In this document: piece by piece, positions 1 to 7,407 of the stretch
How positions within the stretch are numbered: the first letter of the stretch is position 1
Layout: each line of letters opens with the position of its first letter
Assembly: GCF_008329605.1 (NCBI RefSeq)
Contig: NZ_NPKO01000007.1
Location: forward strand, 372,001 to 436,000
Length of the DNA: 64,000 bases
DNA from: Mycolicibacterium sp. P9-64
GTDB taxonomy: Bacteria > Actinomycetota > Actinomycetes > Mycobacteriales > Mycobacteriaceae
Reading direction: 5' to 3'
The notes under the pieces: generated by a model
The model's database searches: none
Told to the model about the DNA's origin: nothing
The model's input: the letters and a program-made list of their open reading frames with translations, nothing else
Translations under genes and position numbers: made by a program

Positions 1-884
1 CCCTGTGCGCCGGTGCCGCCGGTGCCGCCGTCACCACCTCCGTTGCCACCAAGGCCGCCGTTTCCGCCGCGGCCGAGATTTTCTCCGTTGCCGCCGACGC
101 CTCCGGTGCCGCCGTTCTGCAGGCCGACGCCGTTGTGGCCGGATGTGGCCGCTGACACGCCGTCGACGCCGTCCGTGCCGGGATCGGCCGTGCTCGACGT
201 CGACGGATTCACGCCGTTGGGGCCGGTTGCGCCGTTGCCGCCCGCCCCGCCCGCACCGCCGTTGCCTGCGAGCAGTCCTGCTGCTCCGCCGTTGCCGCCA
301 TTGCCGCCTGCGGTGGTGGCATTGCCGTTGGCGCCGGCGCCACCCGCGCCGCCGTTGCCGAAGAACAGGCCTGCGCTGCCGCCGTTGCCGCCGGATGACC
401 CCGCCGTGCTCGGGCTGTAGCCGTTGCCGCCGTTGCCTGCGAACAGCCCACCGTTGAATCCGTCAGGATGGGCTGCGGTGCCGTCGGCGCCGTTGCCGAT
501 GAACAGGTTCAGTCCGGGGATCGAACCGGCGAGGTCGAGGACCGCGTCGGCGAACCCGAACGGATTCGAAACCTCTGGGCCCGCAGGAATGATCGTCAGT
601 GCGGCGCTCGGGCCGAAGAGGCTGCCGCCGGTGAGGGACGCGGTGGGGTCGTTGCACCCGATGATGCTGGCGCACAGATCGAGAGGCGCGGGCGAAGGTG
701 GCGCGGCGTGTGCCACGCCGGATCCGATGAACAGTGCTGCCACTGGAGCGGCAAGGACGACTCCGGCCCCGCCGATCATGGCCGTCGTTGCGGCCAAGGG
801 CCGCAACGGCTTCCGTCCCCGACGGGAGCCGGTACCTCGCTCACCGCGATCGGCCTTCTGAAGTTGCTTGCTGCGATTGGACAT
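1..884 (-). CDS. PGRS-like glycine-rich secreted protein (3' end beyond window)
   Basis: Read on the minus strand from an ATG at 884-882, preceded by a purine-rich AGGGGG ribosome site. The protein begins with a basic stretch (MSNRSKQLQKADRGERG), then a hydrophobic segment at about residues 30-60 ending in AHA-APP, which looks like a signal peptide. After about residue 110 it becomes Gly-Gly-Asn/Ala repeats (GNGGNGG, GGAGGAG) broken by LFxGNGG turns, as in PGRS domains. There is no PE domain. The frame stays open to base 1, so the C-terminus is missing. A similar protein is encoded at 26086-27534, and both share an upstream DNA motif. In related families such proteins are surface-exposed or secreted; the function here is unknown. 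Confidence 0.8.
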   Translation of the reverse strand, partial: MSNRSKQLQKADRGERGTGSRRGRKPLRPLAATTAMIGGAGVVLAAPVAALFIGSGVAHAAPPSPAPLDLCASIIGCNDPTASLTGGSLFGPSAALTIIPAGPEVSNPFGFADAVLDLAGSIPGLNLFIGNGADGTAAHPDGFNGGLFAGNGGNGYSPSTAGSSGGNGGSAGLFFGNGGAGGAGANGNATTAGGNGGNGGAAGLLAGNGGAGGAGGNGATGPNGVNPSTSSTADPGTDGVDGVSAATSGHNGVGLQNGGTGGVGGNGENLGRGGNGGLGGNGGGDGGTGGTGAQ

Positions 885-1324
885 TGGAATTCCCCCTTCA
901 ATCAATTGGCTGAGCCACGCCTTGCGGCGAGGATGGTGCTGGTGTTGCCCGCTGACTTCCCGTTGGTTGCCACTGCGCCCTCCTCACCGTTCGAAGCGCG
1001 GGTGGGCATGGACGTCCACCCGTCGCATTGCAGTGGTGTCTGCATCGTCGGACGAGAATTACGCGGGGGAACGAGTAGTCGACTACTCGTATTTGCGTAG
1101 GAAATTGACGTTCTTGGCGAATCGGCCGCGGCGCGTCACCGCGGCCGGTTCACCCGGCGACCTGGCGTGCCGAACTTGCGAAATCCGCCGTCAATCCAGC
1201 GTCAATGAAGCGGCAAGCATGAAGAGGCTGCGCACCGTTGGGGCGCATATGGCAAACGGAAGGCGGATGGGTGCGTGCGAAGAGAGCGGTGCTGCGCCGG
1301 CGTACCCGAGGGCGCAGCTAGTGC
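885..1324. other. Intergenic region upstream of the PGRS-like gene
   Basis: 440 bp between the start of the PGRS-like gene and the stop of the SRPBCC gene. I see no credible coding sequence: the open frames here lack family-like sequence and ribosome sites. It holds a perfect 20-bp palindrome at 1071-1090 followed by TTGCGT, described separately. The rest is presumably promoter and untranslated leader for the minus-strand PGRS-like gene. Confidence 0.6.
1071..1090. promoter_or_regulatory. Perfect 20-bp palindrome, likely operator
   Basis: The half-site ACGAGTAGTC is followed immediately by its exact reverse complement, with no spacer. That suits a dimeric DNA-binding protein better than an RNA hairpin. 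It sits about 190 bp upstream of the PGRS-like start codon. The core TAGTCGAC (1076-1083), followed by TTGCGT 17 bp further on (1093-1098), recurs upstream of the second PGRS-like gene at 25962-25983. The binding protein is unknown. Confidence 0.55.
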
Positions 1325-1762
1325 TCAGTCGTTGGTGTACAGCGTCTCGAATCGCTCGATGGAGCGCTCGATGTCACCCTTGACGGCTCGGGCGGCCGCA
1401 GCCCCGATCGGACCGAACAGCGGCCGTCCGCCCAGATCGATCTTCACCGTGAACGCGCTGCCCGCGTCGGTGGCCGCCACCGTCATCGTCAGCGCGTACT
1501 TCGCACCGCCGACGCCGTCGCCGGTGATCTCGAGTGACGACGGTGGATCGAACTTCCGCACCGTCCACGTCACACGATTGCGCATCCCCTTGGCGCCTGC
1601 GACGCCGACGATGGTGGTGCCGACCGCGAGTTGATCGGGCAGTTCCGATCGCCAGCCTTGGTGCATCTGCAGCCAATCGCCGAGCTCGGACAGATTGGAC
1701 ACGTGCGCCCATGCCTCTTCGGGCGGGAGCGACAGCTGTCGGGTCAACTCGAGTTTCGCCAT
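1325..1762 (-). CDS. SRPBCC (polyketide cyclase/dehydrase-like) protein
   Basis: 145 residues, start at MAKLELTRQL; an in-frame start further upstream would add a low-complexity basic leader and is rejected. The pattern of an N-terminal strand, PPEEAWAHVSNLSELGDW, long antiparallel strands and a C-terminal amphipathic helix (IERSIERFETLY) fits the START/SRPBCC helix-grip fold, which binds hydrophobic ligands. It is divergent from the TetR gene and distantly resembles the SRPBCC protein at 3872-4312 inside the adjacent lipid operon (both have EAW/ALWATVS near the start and a Gly-rich FTV strand). A lipid or acyl-CoA-related ligand is inferred from context; no enzymatic activity can be read from the sequence. 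Confidence 0.8.
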   Translation of the reverse strand: MAKLELTRQLSLPPEEAWAHVSNLSELGDWLQMHQGWRSELPDQLAVGTTIVGVAGAKGMRNRVTWTVRKFDPPSSLEITGDGVGGAKYALTMTVAATDAGSAFTVKIDLGGRPLFGPIGAAAARAVKGDIERSIERFETLYTND

Positions 1763-1816
1763 GACGCACGAGCCTAGGCGGCGCTCGCACCGCGACGGGG
1801 GCCATTTGCCATCAAC

Positions 1817-1831
1817 TTGGTATGTTTCTTG
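1817..1831 (+). promoter_or_regulatory. Repeated element between divergent SRPBCC and TetR genes
   Basis: The 15-mer TTGGTATGTTTCTTG lies between the divergent starts at 1762 and 1864. An identical 15-mer occurs at 2606-2620 just upstream of the thiolase operon, and nothing else in the two intergenic regions matches. At the second copy it is the right half of ACCAGTTGGT. A TetR operator is the simplest explanation. Confidence 0.5.
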
Positions 1832-1863
1832 GCGACGTGCTCGCCGCCGAGTACTCTCTTCTG

Positions 1864-2505
1864 ATGACTTCGGGCGGAACGGTGCCTGCCCCACGGCGGA
1901 CACAGGCGCAGCGCAGTGCTGCGATGCGCACGCGTCTGCTCGACGCGACGGTCGAGTGCCTGGTCGCCAACGGGTATGCGGGCACCACCACTCAGCGCGT
2001 CGCCGAACTCGCCGGTGTCACGCGCGGCGCCCAGGTGCACCACTTCCGATCCAAGGAAGATCTCGTGGTGGCAGCCATCGAGCACCTCGCCGAGCAACGC
2101 ACCCAGGCCGCGATACGCGAACTCGGGCGAATCCAGTCGACGCCGGATCCGGTTTCCACCGTCCTTGAGTACATGTGGGATTCGCATCAGGGGCCGATTT
2201 TCGCTGCCACGGTTGAGCTTTGGATCGCTGCTCGCACCGATCCGGTGTTGGCTCGGCAGGTCGAACGGGTGGAGCCCATCATCAACGGCGCCTTGCTGGG
2301 TGCACTCGCGCAGGTGCTGCCTGAGCGGTCCGCGCAGAAGGATCTCCGTGACGTCGTCTACACCGTCATGGACGCGCTGCGGGGGATCCTGATCTCGAGC
2401 TTCGGTGAACCCGACACTGGGCGTGCTCGCCGTCGCTGGGACCGGGCATGCGTTTACCTGCGCACCATGTTGGTCGACGCGTTGGGCGTCGAACAGCACG
2501 TCTGA
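1864..2505 (+). CDS. TetR/AcrR family transcriptional regulator
   Basis: 213 residues starting MTSGGTVPAPRRTQAQ; a GTG/ATG upstream at 1822 lies inside the repeated promoter element, so this ATG is preferred. The N-terminal helix-turn-helix is typical (LDATVECLVANGYAGTTTQRVAELAG, then RGAQVHHFRSKEDLV). The C-terminal ligand domain contains an aromatic WIAARTDP helix. It sits between a divergent SRPBCC gene and a five-gene fatty-acyl/steroid-type catabolic operon, and the same 15-bp element occurs at both control regions, so it probably represses both and itself. An acyl-CoA inducer is inferred from the neighbours. Confidence 0.88.
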   Translation: MTSGGTVPAPRRTQAQRSAAMRTRLLDATVECLVANGYAGTTTQRVAELAGVTRGAQVHHFRSKEDLVVAAIEHLAEQRTQAAIRELGRIQSTPDPVSTVLEYMWDSHQGPIFAATVELWIAARTDPVLARQVERVEPIINGALLGALAQVLPERSAQKDLRDVVYTVMDALRGILISSFGEPDTGRARRRWDRACVYLRTMLVDALGVEQHV

Positions 2506-2586
2506 CGCCGTTCTTCGAGGCTCGTCCGTCCGGCGCCCAGTGCGCACCCTCGTGATCCAGCGGACGTTGCGCTCCCGTTGACTCCG

Positions 2587-2615
2587 TTGTAAAGATACAC
2601 ACCAGTTGGTATGTT
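2587..2615 (+). promoter_or_regulatory. Promoter and probable TetR operator of the thiolase operon
   Basis: TTGTAA (2587-2592) and TATGTT (2610-2615) are 17 bp apart, a plausible sigma-70-type promoter. The palindrome ACCAGTTGGT (2601-2610; ACCA/TGGT arms) fills the spacer and abuts the -10, where a bound repressor would block polymerase. The 15-mer shared with 1817-1831 covers its right half. A strong ribosome site GAGGAGG follows before GTG 2643. Confidence 0.45.
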
Positions 2616-2642
2616 TCTTGAAGATTCAACGAGGAGGCCACC

Positions 2643-3833
2643 GTGTCGCAGCGGGTTTTCGTAATCGGCGTTGGCATGACGAAGTTCGAGAAGCCGGGGC
2701 GGCTGGAGGGCTGGGACTACCCCGACATGGCACGGGAGTCCGGCACCAAGGCGCTCGCCGACGCGGGTATCGACTACTCCGAGATCGAGGAGGCCTACGT
2801 CGGCTACGTCTACGGCGAGTCGACGTCGGGGCAGCGCGCGGTCTACGAACTCGGGCTCACCGGCATCCCGGTCGTCAACGTGAACAACAACTGTTCGACG
2901 GGATCGACGGCGCTCTACTTGGCGGCCAGGGCAATCCGCGGCGGGTTGGCCCAGTGCACCCTCGCGCTGGGGTTCGAGAAGATGAAGCCCGGTTCGCTCG
3001 GGGCGTCGTACGACGACCGCGCGCAACCCATGGAGAAGCACATCCTGGCGATGGCCGAGATCTCCGAGGTGCTCTTCCCGCCTGCACCGTGGATGTTCGG
3101 CGCGGCGGGCCGCGAGCACATGCAGCAATTCGGTAGCGCCGCAGAGCACTTCGCAAAGATCGGCCACAAGAACCACAAGCACTCGGTGAACAACCCGTAC
3201 GCGCAGTTCCAAGAGGAGTACACGCTCGACGACATCCTGGCGTCGCGGATGATCTACGACCCACTGACCAAGCTGCAGTGCTCGCCGACGTCCGACGGGT
3301 CCGGCGCGGCGATCCTGGCCAGCGAGGACTTCGTCGACAGGCACGGGCTGGCCGGCCAAGCCGTCGAGATCGTCGGGCAGTCGATGACCACCGACTTCGC
3401 CGACAGCTTCGACGGAACCTGCAAGGCGCTCATCGGCTACCACATGAACGTCCAAGCTGCCCAACGGGTTTACGACCAGTCGGGACTCGGGCCCACGGAC
3501 TTCCAGGTGATCGAGTTGCATGACTGCTTCTCGGCCAACGAGCTGCTGCTATACGAGGCGCTCGGTCTGTGCGGCGAGGGCGAGGCGCCCAAGCTGATCG
3601 ACGACGGCGACACCACCTACGGCGGCCGGTGGGTGGTGAACCCGTCGGGCGGCCTGATCTCGAAGGGGCATCCGCTGGGGGCCACCGGGTTGGCGCAGTG
3701 CGCCGAGCTGACCTGGCAGCTGCGCGGCACGGCCGACAAGCGTCAGGTCGACGGCGTCACCGCCGCGCTGCAGCACAACATCGGACTCGGCGGCGCGGCC
3801 GTCGTGACTGCCTACCAGCGCGCCGAACGCTAA
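2643..3833 (+). CDS. ltp1: Thiolase / lipid-transfer-type acetyl-CoA acyltransferase
   Basis: 396 residues, GTG start after GAGGAGG. This is an SCP-x-type thiolase: NNNCSTGS contains the nucleophile Cys84, HDCF occurs near residue 290, and GHPLGATG starts at residue 342. It would cleave 3-ketoacyl-CoA thiolytically in beta-oxidation of fatty acids or a steroid side chain; the true substrate is not readable. It is the first gene of an operon with SRPBCC, MaoC hydratase, SDR and acyl-CoA dehydrogenase, which together supply all four beta-oxidation steps. Gene order with fadE21 and the MntR gene matches ltp1 (Rv2790c) of M. tuberculosis, which lacks the middle three genes as I recall. Confidence 0.88.
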   Translation: MSQRVFVIGVGMTKFEKPGRLEGWDYPDMARESGTKALADAGIDYSEIEEAYVGYVYGESTSGQRAVYELGLTGIPVVNVNNNCSTGSTALYLAARAIRGGLAQCTLALGFEKMKPGSLGASYDDRAQPMEKHILAMAEISEVLFPPAPWMFGAAGREHMQQFGSAAEHFAKIGHKNHKHSVNNPYAQFQEEYTLDDILASRMIYDPLTKLQCSPTSDGSGAAILASEDFVDRHGLAGQAVEIVGQSMTTDFADSFDGTCKALIGYHMNVQAAQRVYDQSGLGPTDFQVIELHDCFSANELLLYEALGLCGEGEAPKLIDDGDTTYGGRWVVNPSGGLISKGHPLGATGLAQCAELTWQLRGTADKRQVDGVTAALQHNIGLGGAAVVTAYQRAER

Positions 3834-3871
3834 CAGATCATCCGCACCAACAACCAAAGGAGACAAGGGCA

Positions 3872-4312
3872 ATGGGACACATCGAGGCATCTCGCGACCT
3901 GACGGCCGCCCCCGACGCACTGTGGGCAACGGTCTCGGACCCGAACACCTGGAGTGAATGGTTCACCGTGCACGAGAAGTGGATGGAGGAGCCGCCCGCC
4001 GTGATGACCGAGGGCACCAGGCTGTCGGCCAAGATCGTCATGCTTGGCATGGCCAACAAGATCGACTGGACCATCGAGCAGGTCGATGCGCCCGCCCGCC
4101 TCGTGCTGTCGGGCACCGGAATGGCAGGCGTGAAGGCCACGTTCGAGTTCCACATCGAACCCGTCGACGGCGGTTCGCGTTTCACCGTCGCCGGAGACTT
4201 CGCGGGTGCGCTGATCAAGGGCGCGCTTGGCAAGGCCGTCGAGAAGGACGGCCTCAAGCAACTCGACAGAAGCCTCGACGCCCTCGATGCCATGGCATCG
4301 GCGGCGGCGTGA
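3872..4312 (+). CDS. SRPBCC family protein in the beta-oxidation operon
   Basis: 146 residues with ATG at 3872 after AAAGGAGA. The helix-grip pattern includes APDALWATVSDPNTWSEWF, alternating strands and a terminal helix (LKQLDRSLDALDAMA). It resembles the protein at 1325-1762, suggesting duplication around the TetR gene. The stop codon overlaps the next start (TGATG), so it is translationally coupled to the MaoC gene. A role in carrying or shaping a hydrophobic acyl-CoA or steroid intermediate is inferred from the fold and operon only. Confidence 0.82.
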   Translation: MGHIEASRDLTAAPDALWATVSDPNTWSEWFTVHEKWMEEPPAVMTEGTRLSAKIVMLGMANKIDWTIEQVDAPARLVLSGTGMAGVKATFEFHIEPVDGGSRFTVAGDFAGALIKGALGKAVEKDGLKQLDRSLDALDAMASAAA

Positions 4313-5196
4313 TGGCGAAGCGCTCTGCGCTGGACGAGGAGCTGCGGTTCGACGACGACGGTCTCGACATCTGGACCGACGAGGAGCGATTCGAGGTCAC
4401 CCGCGAACGCCTTGCCGAGTATGCCGCAGCCACCAACGATCCCATCGCCGCCCATCGGTCGGGTGACGTCGCCCCGCCGGTGTTCGCGATCGTTCCGGTT
4501 TTCGAGGCGCTGCTGATGCCTGCCGTCGACGTGATGCCCGTCGAGCTCATCCCACGAGTCGTGCACGGCGAGCAGGACTTCCGCTTCCACCGGCCGATCA
4601 AGCCGGGGGACAAGCTGGTTTCCCGGGGCAAGATGATCGGCTACGAAGGCCTCGAGAACGGGACGCGAGCCGCGATCTATCTCGAATGCCGCACCGAGGA
4701 AGGTGAACTCGTCAATGAGCAATACGTGACGACCTTCGTCCGAGGCTTCGACGCGGGCAAGTCGATGGGTGAACTCGGCCCGGGCCACCAGTTCGACGAA
4801 CGGCTGCGCACCCGGCCGCCTGCGGCCACCGTCACCCAGCACGTCGACGAGGACCAGACGTTCCGGTACAGCCCCGCCTCGGGGGATCCGATGCCGATCC
4901 ACCTCGATGAGGAGATCGCCAGGTCCGCTGGTCTGCCGGGCATCATCGCGCACGGGTTGTGCACCATGGCCTTCACCTCGTGGGCGGTCCTGACGGAGGT
5001 CGCGGGCTCAGACGTCAACCGGCTCAAGCGGTTCGCCGTTCGGTTCTCCAAGATGGTCATCCCCGGTGATGACATCGAGACCCGGATCTGGAAGCAGCAC
5101 ACGCGCGACGGGGTCACCATCTATCAGTTCGAGACAGGGCGAGGCGACGACCTGGTCATCACCGACGGCCTGGCCGAAATCTCAGGGGAGGCGTGA
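4312..5196 (+). CDS. MaoC-like double hot-dog enoyl-CoA hydratase
   Basis: 294 residues, starting at the ATG that overlaps the previous stop by one base. The length and layout suit two hot-dog domains: an N-terminal degenerate one, and a C-terminal one with the hydratase-2 motif YSPASGDPMPIHLDEE at about residues 184-203, holding the Asp/His pair, followed by PGIIAHGL. Family knowledge: (R)-specific hydration of 2-enoyl-CoA or dehydration of 3-hydroxyacyl thioesters. In this operon it would supply the hydration step between the acyl-CoA dehydrogenase and the SDR dehydrogenase. Confidence 0.85.
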   Translation: MAKRSALDEELRFDDDGLDIWTDEERFEVTRERLAEYAAATNDPIAAHRSGDVAPPVFAIVPVFEALLMPAVDVMPVELIPRVVHGEQDFRFHRPIKPGDKLVSRGKMIGYEGLENGTRAAIYLECRTEEGELVNEQYVTTFVRGFDAGKSMGELGPGHQFDERLRTRPPAATVTQHVDEDQTFRYSPASGDPMPIHLDEEIARSAGLPGIIAHGLCTMAFTSWAVLTEVAGSDVNRLKRFAVRFSKMVIPGDDIETRIWKQHTRDGVTIYQFETGRGDDLVITDGLAEISGEA

Positions 5197-5198
5197 CA

Positions 5199-6134
5199 AT
5201 GGGAGTGCTAGACGGGCGAGTCGCCATCATCACCGGCGCCGGACGTGGAATCGGGCGGGAGCACGCACTGCTCTTCGCCGCCGAGGGTGCCAGCGTCGTG
5301 GTCAACGACCTCGGCGGAAGCAACAGCGGTGACGGCGCCGACACGGGTCCGGCCCAAGCGGTGGTCGAGGAGATCCGGGCGGCAGGTGGAACCGCACTGG
5401 CGAATACCGAGAACGTCGCCACCTGGGACGGGGCGAAGTCACTGATCCACCAGGCAGTGGACGAGTTCGGCAGGCTTGACGTCGTGGTGAACAACGCAGG
5501 CATCCTCCGGGACGGGTTCATCGCGACGCTGTCCGAGGCCGACTGGGATGCGGTGATCGCGGTGCACCTCAAGGGCCACTTCTCGGTGCTTCGGCATGCC
5601 GCCGCGTACTGGAAGGATCAGTCGAAGGCCGGCGATCAGCCGATCGCCTCGGTGATCAACACCGCATCGGCCTCGGGAACGACGCTGCCGAACGCCGGAC
5701 AGGTCAACTACGGGTCGGCCAAGGCCGCCATAGCGGCGATGACCTTGGTCGCCGCCGACGAACTCGAGCGGTACGGCGTGCGGGTCAACGCAATCGCCCC
5801 GATCGCCAGGACCCGGCTCACCCTTGCGACACCGGGCATGGGCGCCCTCATGGCGGAGCCGGACGAAGGTGAGGTCGACCTGTTCAGCCCTGCCAACATC
5901 TCACCGCTCGTGGCATACCTGGCGACGGAGACGTGCCCGATCACCGGACGCGTGTTCGCCGTGCAGGGCGGGGCGATATCGCAGCTGGCCGGATGGCACG
6001 ACGTCGAAACGATGGAAACCGACGACGTCTGGCAGATCGAGGACATCGCAAACAGATTGCCTCTCGTGGGGCGCGAACGAAGCGGGGCGGGTCGCCTTGG
6101 GCAGGAGCGAAGCGACTCGGGGGTAGGTCTCTGA
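5199..6134 (+). CDS. Short-chain dehydrogenase (3-hydroxyacyl-CoA dehydrogenase type)
   Basis: 311 residues. ATG 5199 lies seven bases after AGGGGAGG and is preferred to GTG 5193. It has the NAD-binding TGAGRGIG (residues 12-19), NNAG, and the catalytic YxxxK (YGSAK). The insert DLGGSNSGDGAD resembles the HSD17B4/MFE-2-type dehydrogenase subgroup, whose members oxidise (R)-3-hydroxyacyl-CoA, which fits the adjacent (R)-hydratase. The last 20 or so residues (RERSGAGRLGQERSD) are not SDR-like. They come from repeat-derived DNA related to the GAGCGAAGCGAC repeats in the hydrogenase genes. The stop overlaps the fadE21 start. Confidence 0.87.
   Translation: MGVLDGRVAIITGAGRGIGREHALLFAAEGASVVVNDLGGSNSGDGADTGPAQAVVEEIRAAGGTALANTENVATWDGAKSLIHQAVDEFGRLDVVVNNAGILRDGFIATLSEADWDAVIAVHLKGHFSVLRHAAAYWKDQSKAGDQPIASVINTASASGTTLPNAGQVNYGSAKAAIAAMTLVAADELERYGVRVNAIAPIARTRLTLATPGMGALMAEPDEGEVDLFSPANISPLVAYLATETCPITGRVFAVQGGAISQLAGWHDVETMETDDVWQIEDIANRLPLVGRERSGAGRLGQERSDSGVGL
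6070..6131 (+). repeat. Degenerate copies of the GAGCGAAGCGAC repeat in the SDR tail
   Basis: The 3' end of the SDR gene contains GCGAACGAAGCGGGGCGGG and then GGAGCGAAGCGACTCGGGGG. These are diverged forms of the core GGCGAGCGAAGCGACGGG that forms tandem arrays at 56013-56102 and 60039-60188. They encode a hydrophilic tail outside the catalytic fold. Confidence 0.5.
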
Positions 6135-7396
6135 TGTACGAGTGGTCCGATACCGACATCATCATGCGCGACACCATGCGCGGGTTCATCGACAAGGAGA
6201 TCCGCCCGCACCTGGATGGTTTGGAGAGTGGTGAACTCTCGCCATACCCGTTCGCGCGTAAACTGTTCAGCGAGTTCGGCATTGACGTGATGGCCGCCGA
6301 GGCGGTCAAGACGATGCTCGACAAGGAACGCGCCAAGCAGGTCGTGTCCACCGAGAAGGCCGAAGCGCACGAGCCCGGCGGGCTGGGCGGCATGGCGGCG
6401 CAGGCATCGATGGCGGTGGCGCTGATCTCCGAGTTGGCGGGGGTGAGCATCGGCCTGCTCAGCACCGTCGGCGTCAGCATCGGACTCGGCGCGGCGACCA
6501 TCGCGAGCCGCGGCACGCTGGCGCAGAAGGAGCGTTGGCTGCCTGATCTGATGACGCTGGACAAGATCGCGGCTTGGGCCATCACCGAACCCGACGCGGG
6601 ATCGGATGCGTTCGGCGGCATGAAGACCACCGTGAAGCGCTCCGGGGATGGGGACGGCGCCTACATCCTCAACGGGCAGAAGACGTTCATCACGAACGGC
6701 CCCAACGCCGACGTACTCGTCGTCTACGCGAAACTCGACGATGGAGACTCGACCGTCGACCGCCGCGACCGGCAGGTGCTGACCTTCGTCCTCGACTCGG
6801 GCATGCCGGGCCTGACCCAGGGGAAGGCGTTCAAGAAGATGGGCATGATGTCGTCGCCCACCGGCGAACTGTTCTTCGACAACGTGCGCCTGGCCCCGGA
6901 CCGGCTGCTCGGCGAGACCGAGCAACACACCGGCGGAGACGGCCGCGACAGTGCGCGGGCCAACTTCGTCGCCGAGCGTGTCGGCATCGCCGTGATGTCG
7001 TTGGGCATCATCAACGAGTGTCACCGGCTATGTCTCGACTACGCCAAGGTCCGGACGTTGTGGGGCAAGGAGATCGGGCAGTTCCAGTTGATCCAGCTGA
7101 AGCTGGCCAAGATGGAGGTCGCCCGAATGAACGTACAGAACATGGTGTTTCAAACACTGGAGAAGCTGCGGGCGGGCAAGTTGCCAACGATCGGTGAGGC
7201 GTCGGCCATCAAGTGGTACTCGTCTGAGGCCGCCACCGAAGTCGCGATGGACGCGGTGCAGCTGTTCGGCGGCAACGGTTACATGGCCGAGTACCGGGTA
7301 GAGCAGCTGGCCCGTGACGCCAAGTCGCTGATGATCTATGCAGGGAGCAACGAAGTGCAGATCACCCATGTCGCGAAGGGTCTGCTTGCGGGATGA
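6134..7396 (+). CDS. fadE21: Acyl-CoA dehydrogenase
   Basis: 420 residues, ATG overlapping the SDR stop by one base. Acyl-CoA dehydrogenase features include AWAITEPDAGSDAFG with the FAD/substrate loop, NGQKTFITNG, and the C-terminal QLFGGNGYMAEYRVEQLARDAK region with IYAGSNEVQ. It catalyses FAD-dependent alpha-beta desaturation of an acyl-CoA and passes electrons to ETF. It is the last gene of the operon and converges on the manganese regulator. Position and order match fadE21 (Rv2789c). Substrate chain is unknown. Confidence 0.88.
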   Translation: MYEWSDTDIIMRDTMRGFIDKEIRPHLDGLESGELSPYPFARKLFSEFGIDVMAAEAVKTMLDKERAKQVVSTEKAEAHEPGGLGGMAAQASMAVALISELAGVSIGLLSTVGVSIGLGAATIASRGTLAQKERWLPDLMTLDKIAAWAITEPDAGSDAFGGMKTTVKRSGDGDGAYILNGQKTFITNGPNADVLVVYAKLDDGDSTVDRRDRQVLTFVLDSGMPGLTQGKAFKKMGMMSSPTGELFFDNVRLAPDRLLGETEQHTGGDGRDSARANFVAERVGIAVMSLGIINECHRLCLDYAKVRTLWGKEIGQFQLIQLKLAKMEVARMNVQNMVFQTLEKLRAGKLPTIGEASAIKWYSSEAATEVAMDAVQLFGGNGYMAEYRVEQLARDAKSLMIYAGSNEVQITHVAKGLLAG

Positions 7397-7407
7397 CCGA
7401 GCAGGCC

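Noticed and set aside
13..420. Proline-rich plus-strand open frame
   Set aside because: It is the antisense of the Gly-rich PGRS repeats; Pro-Pro-Leu-Pro strings arise from complementing GGC/GGN codons, and there is no ribosome site.
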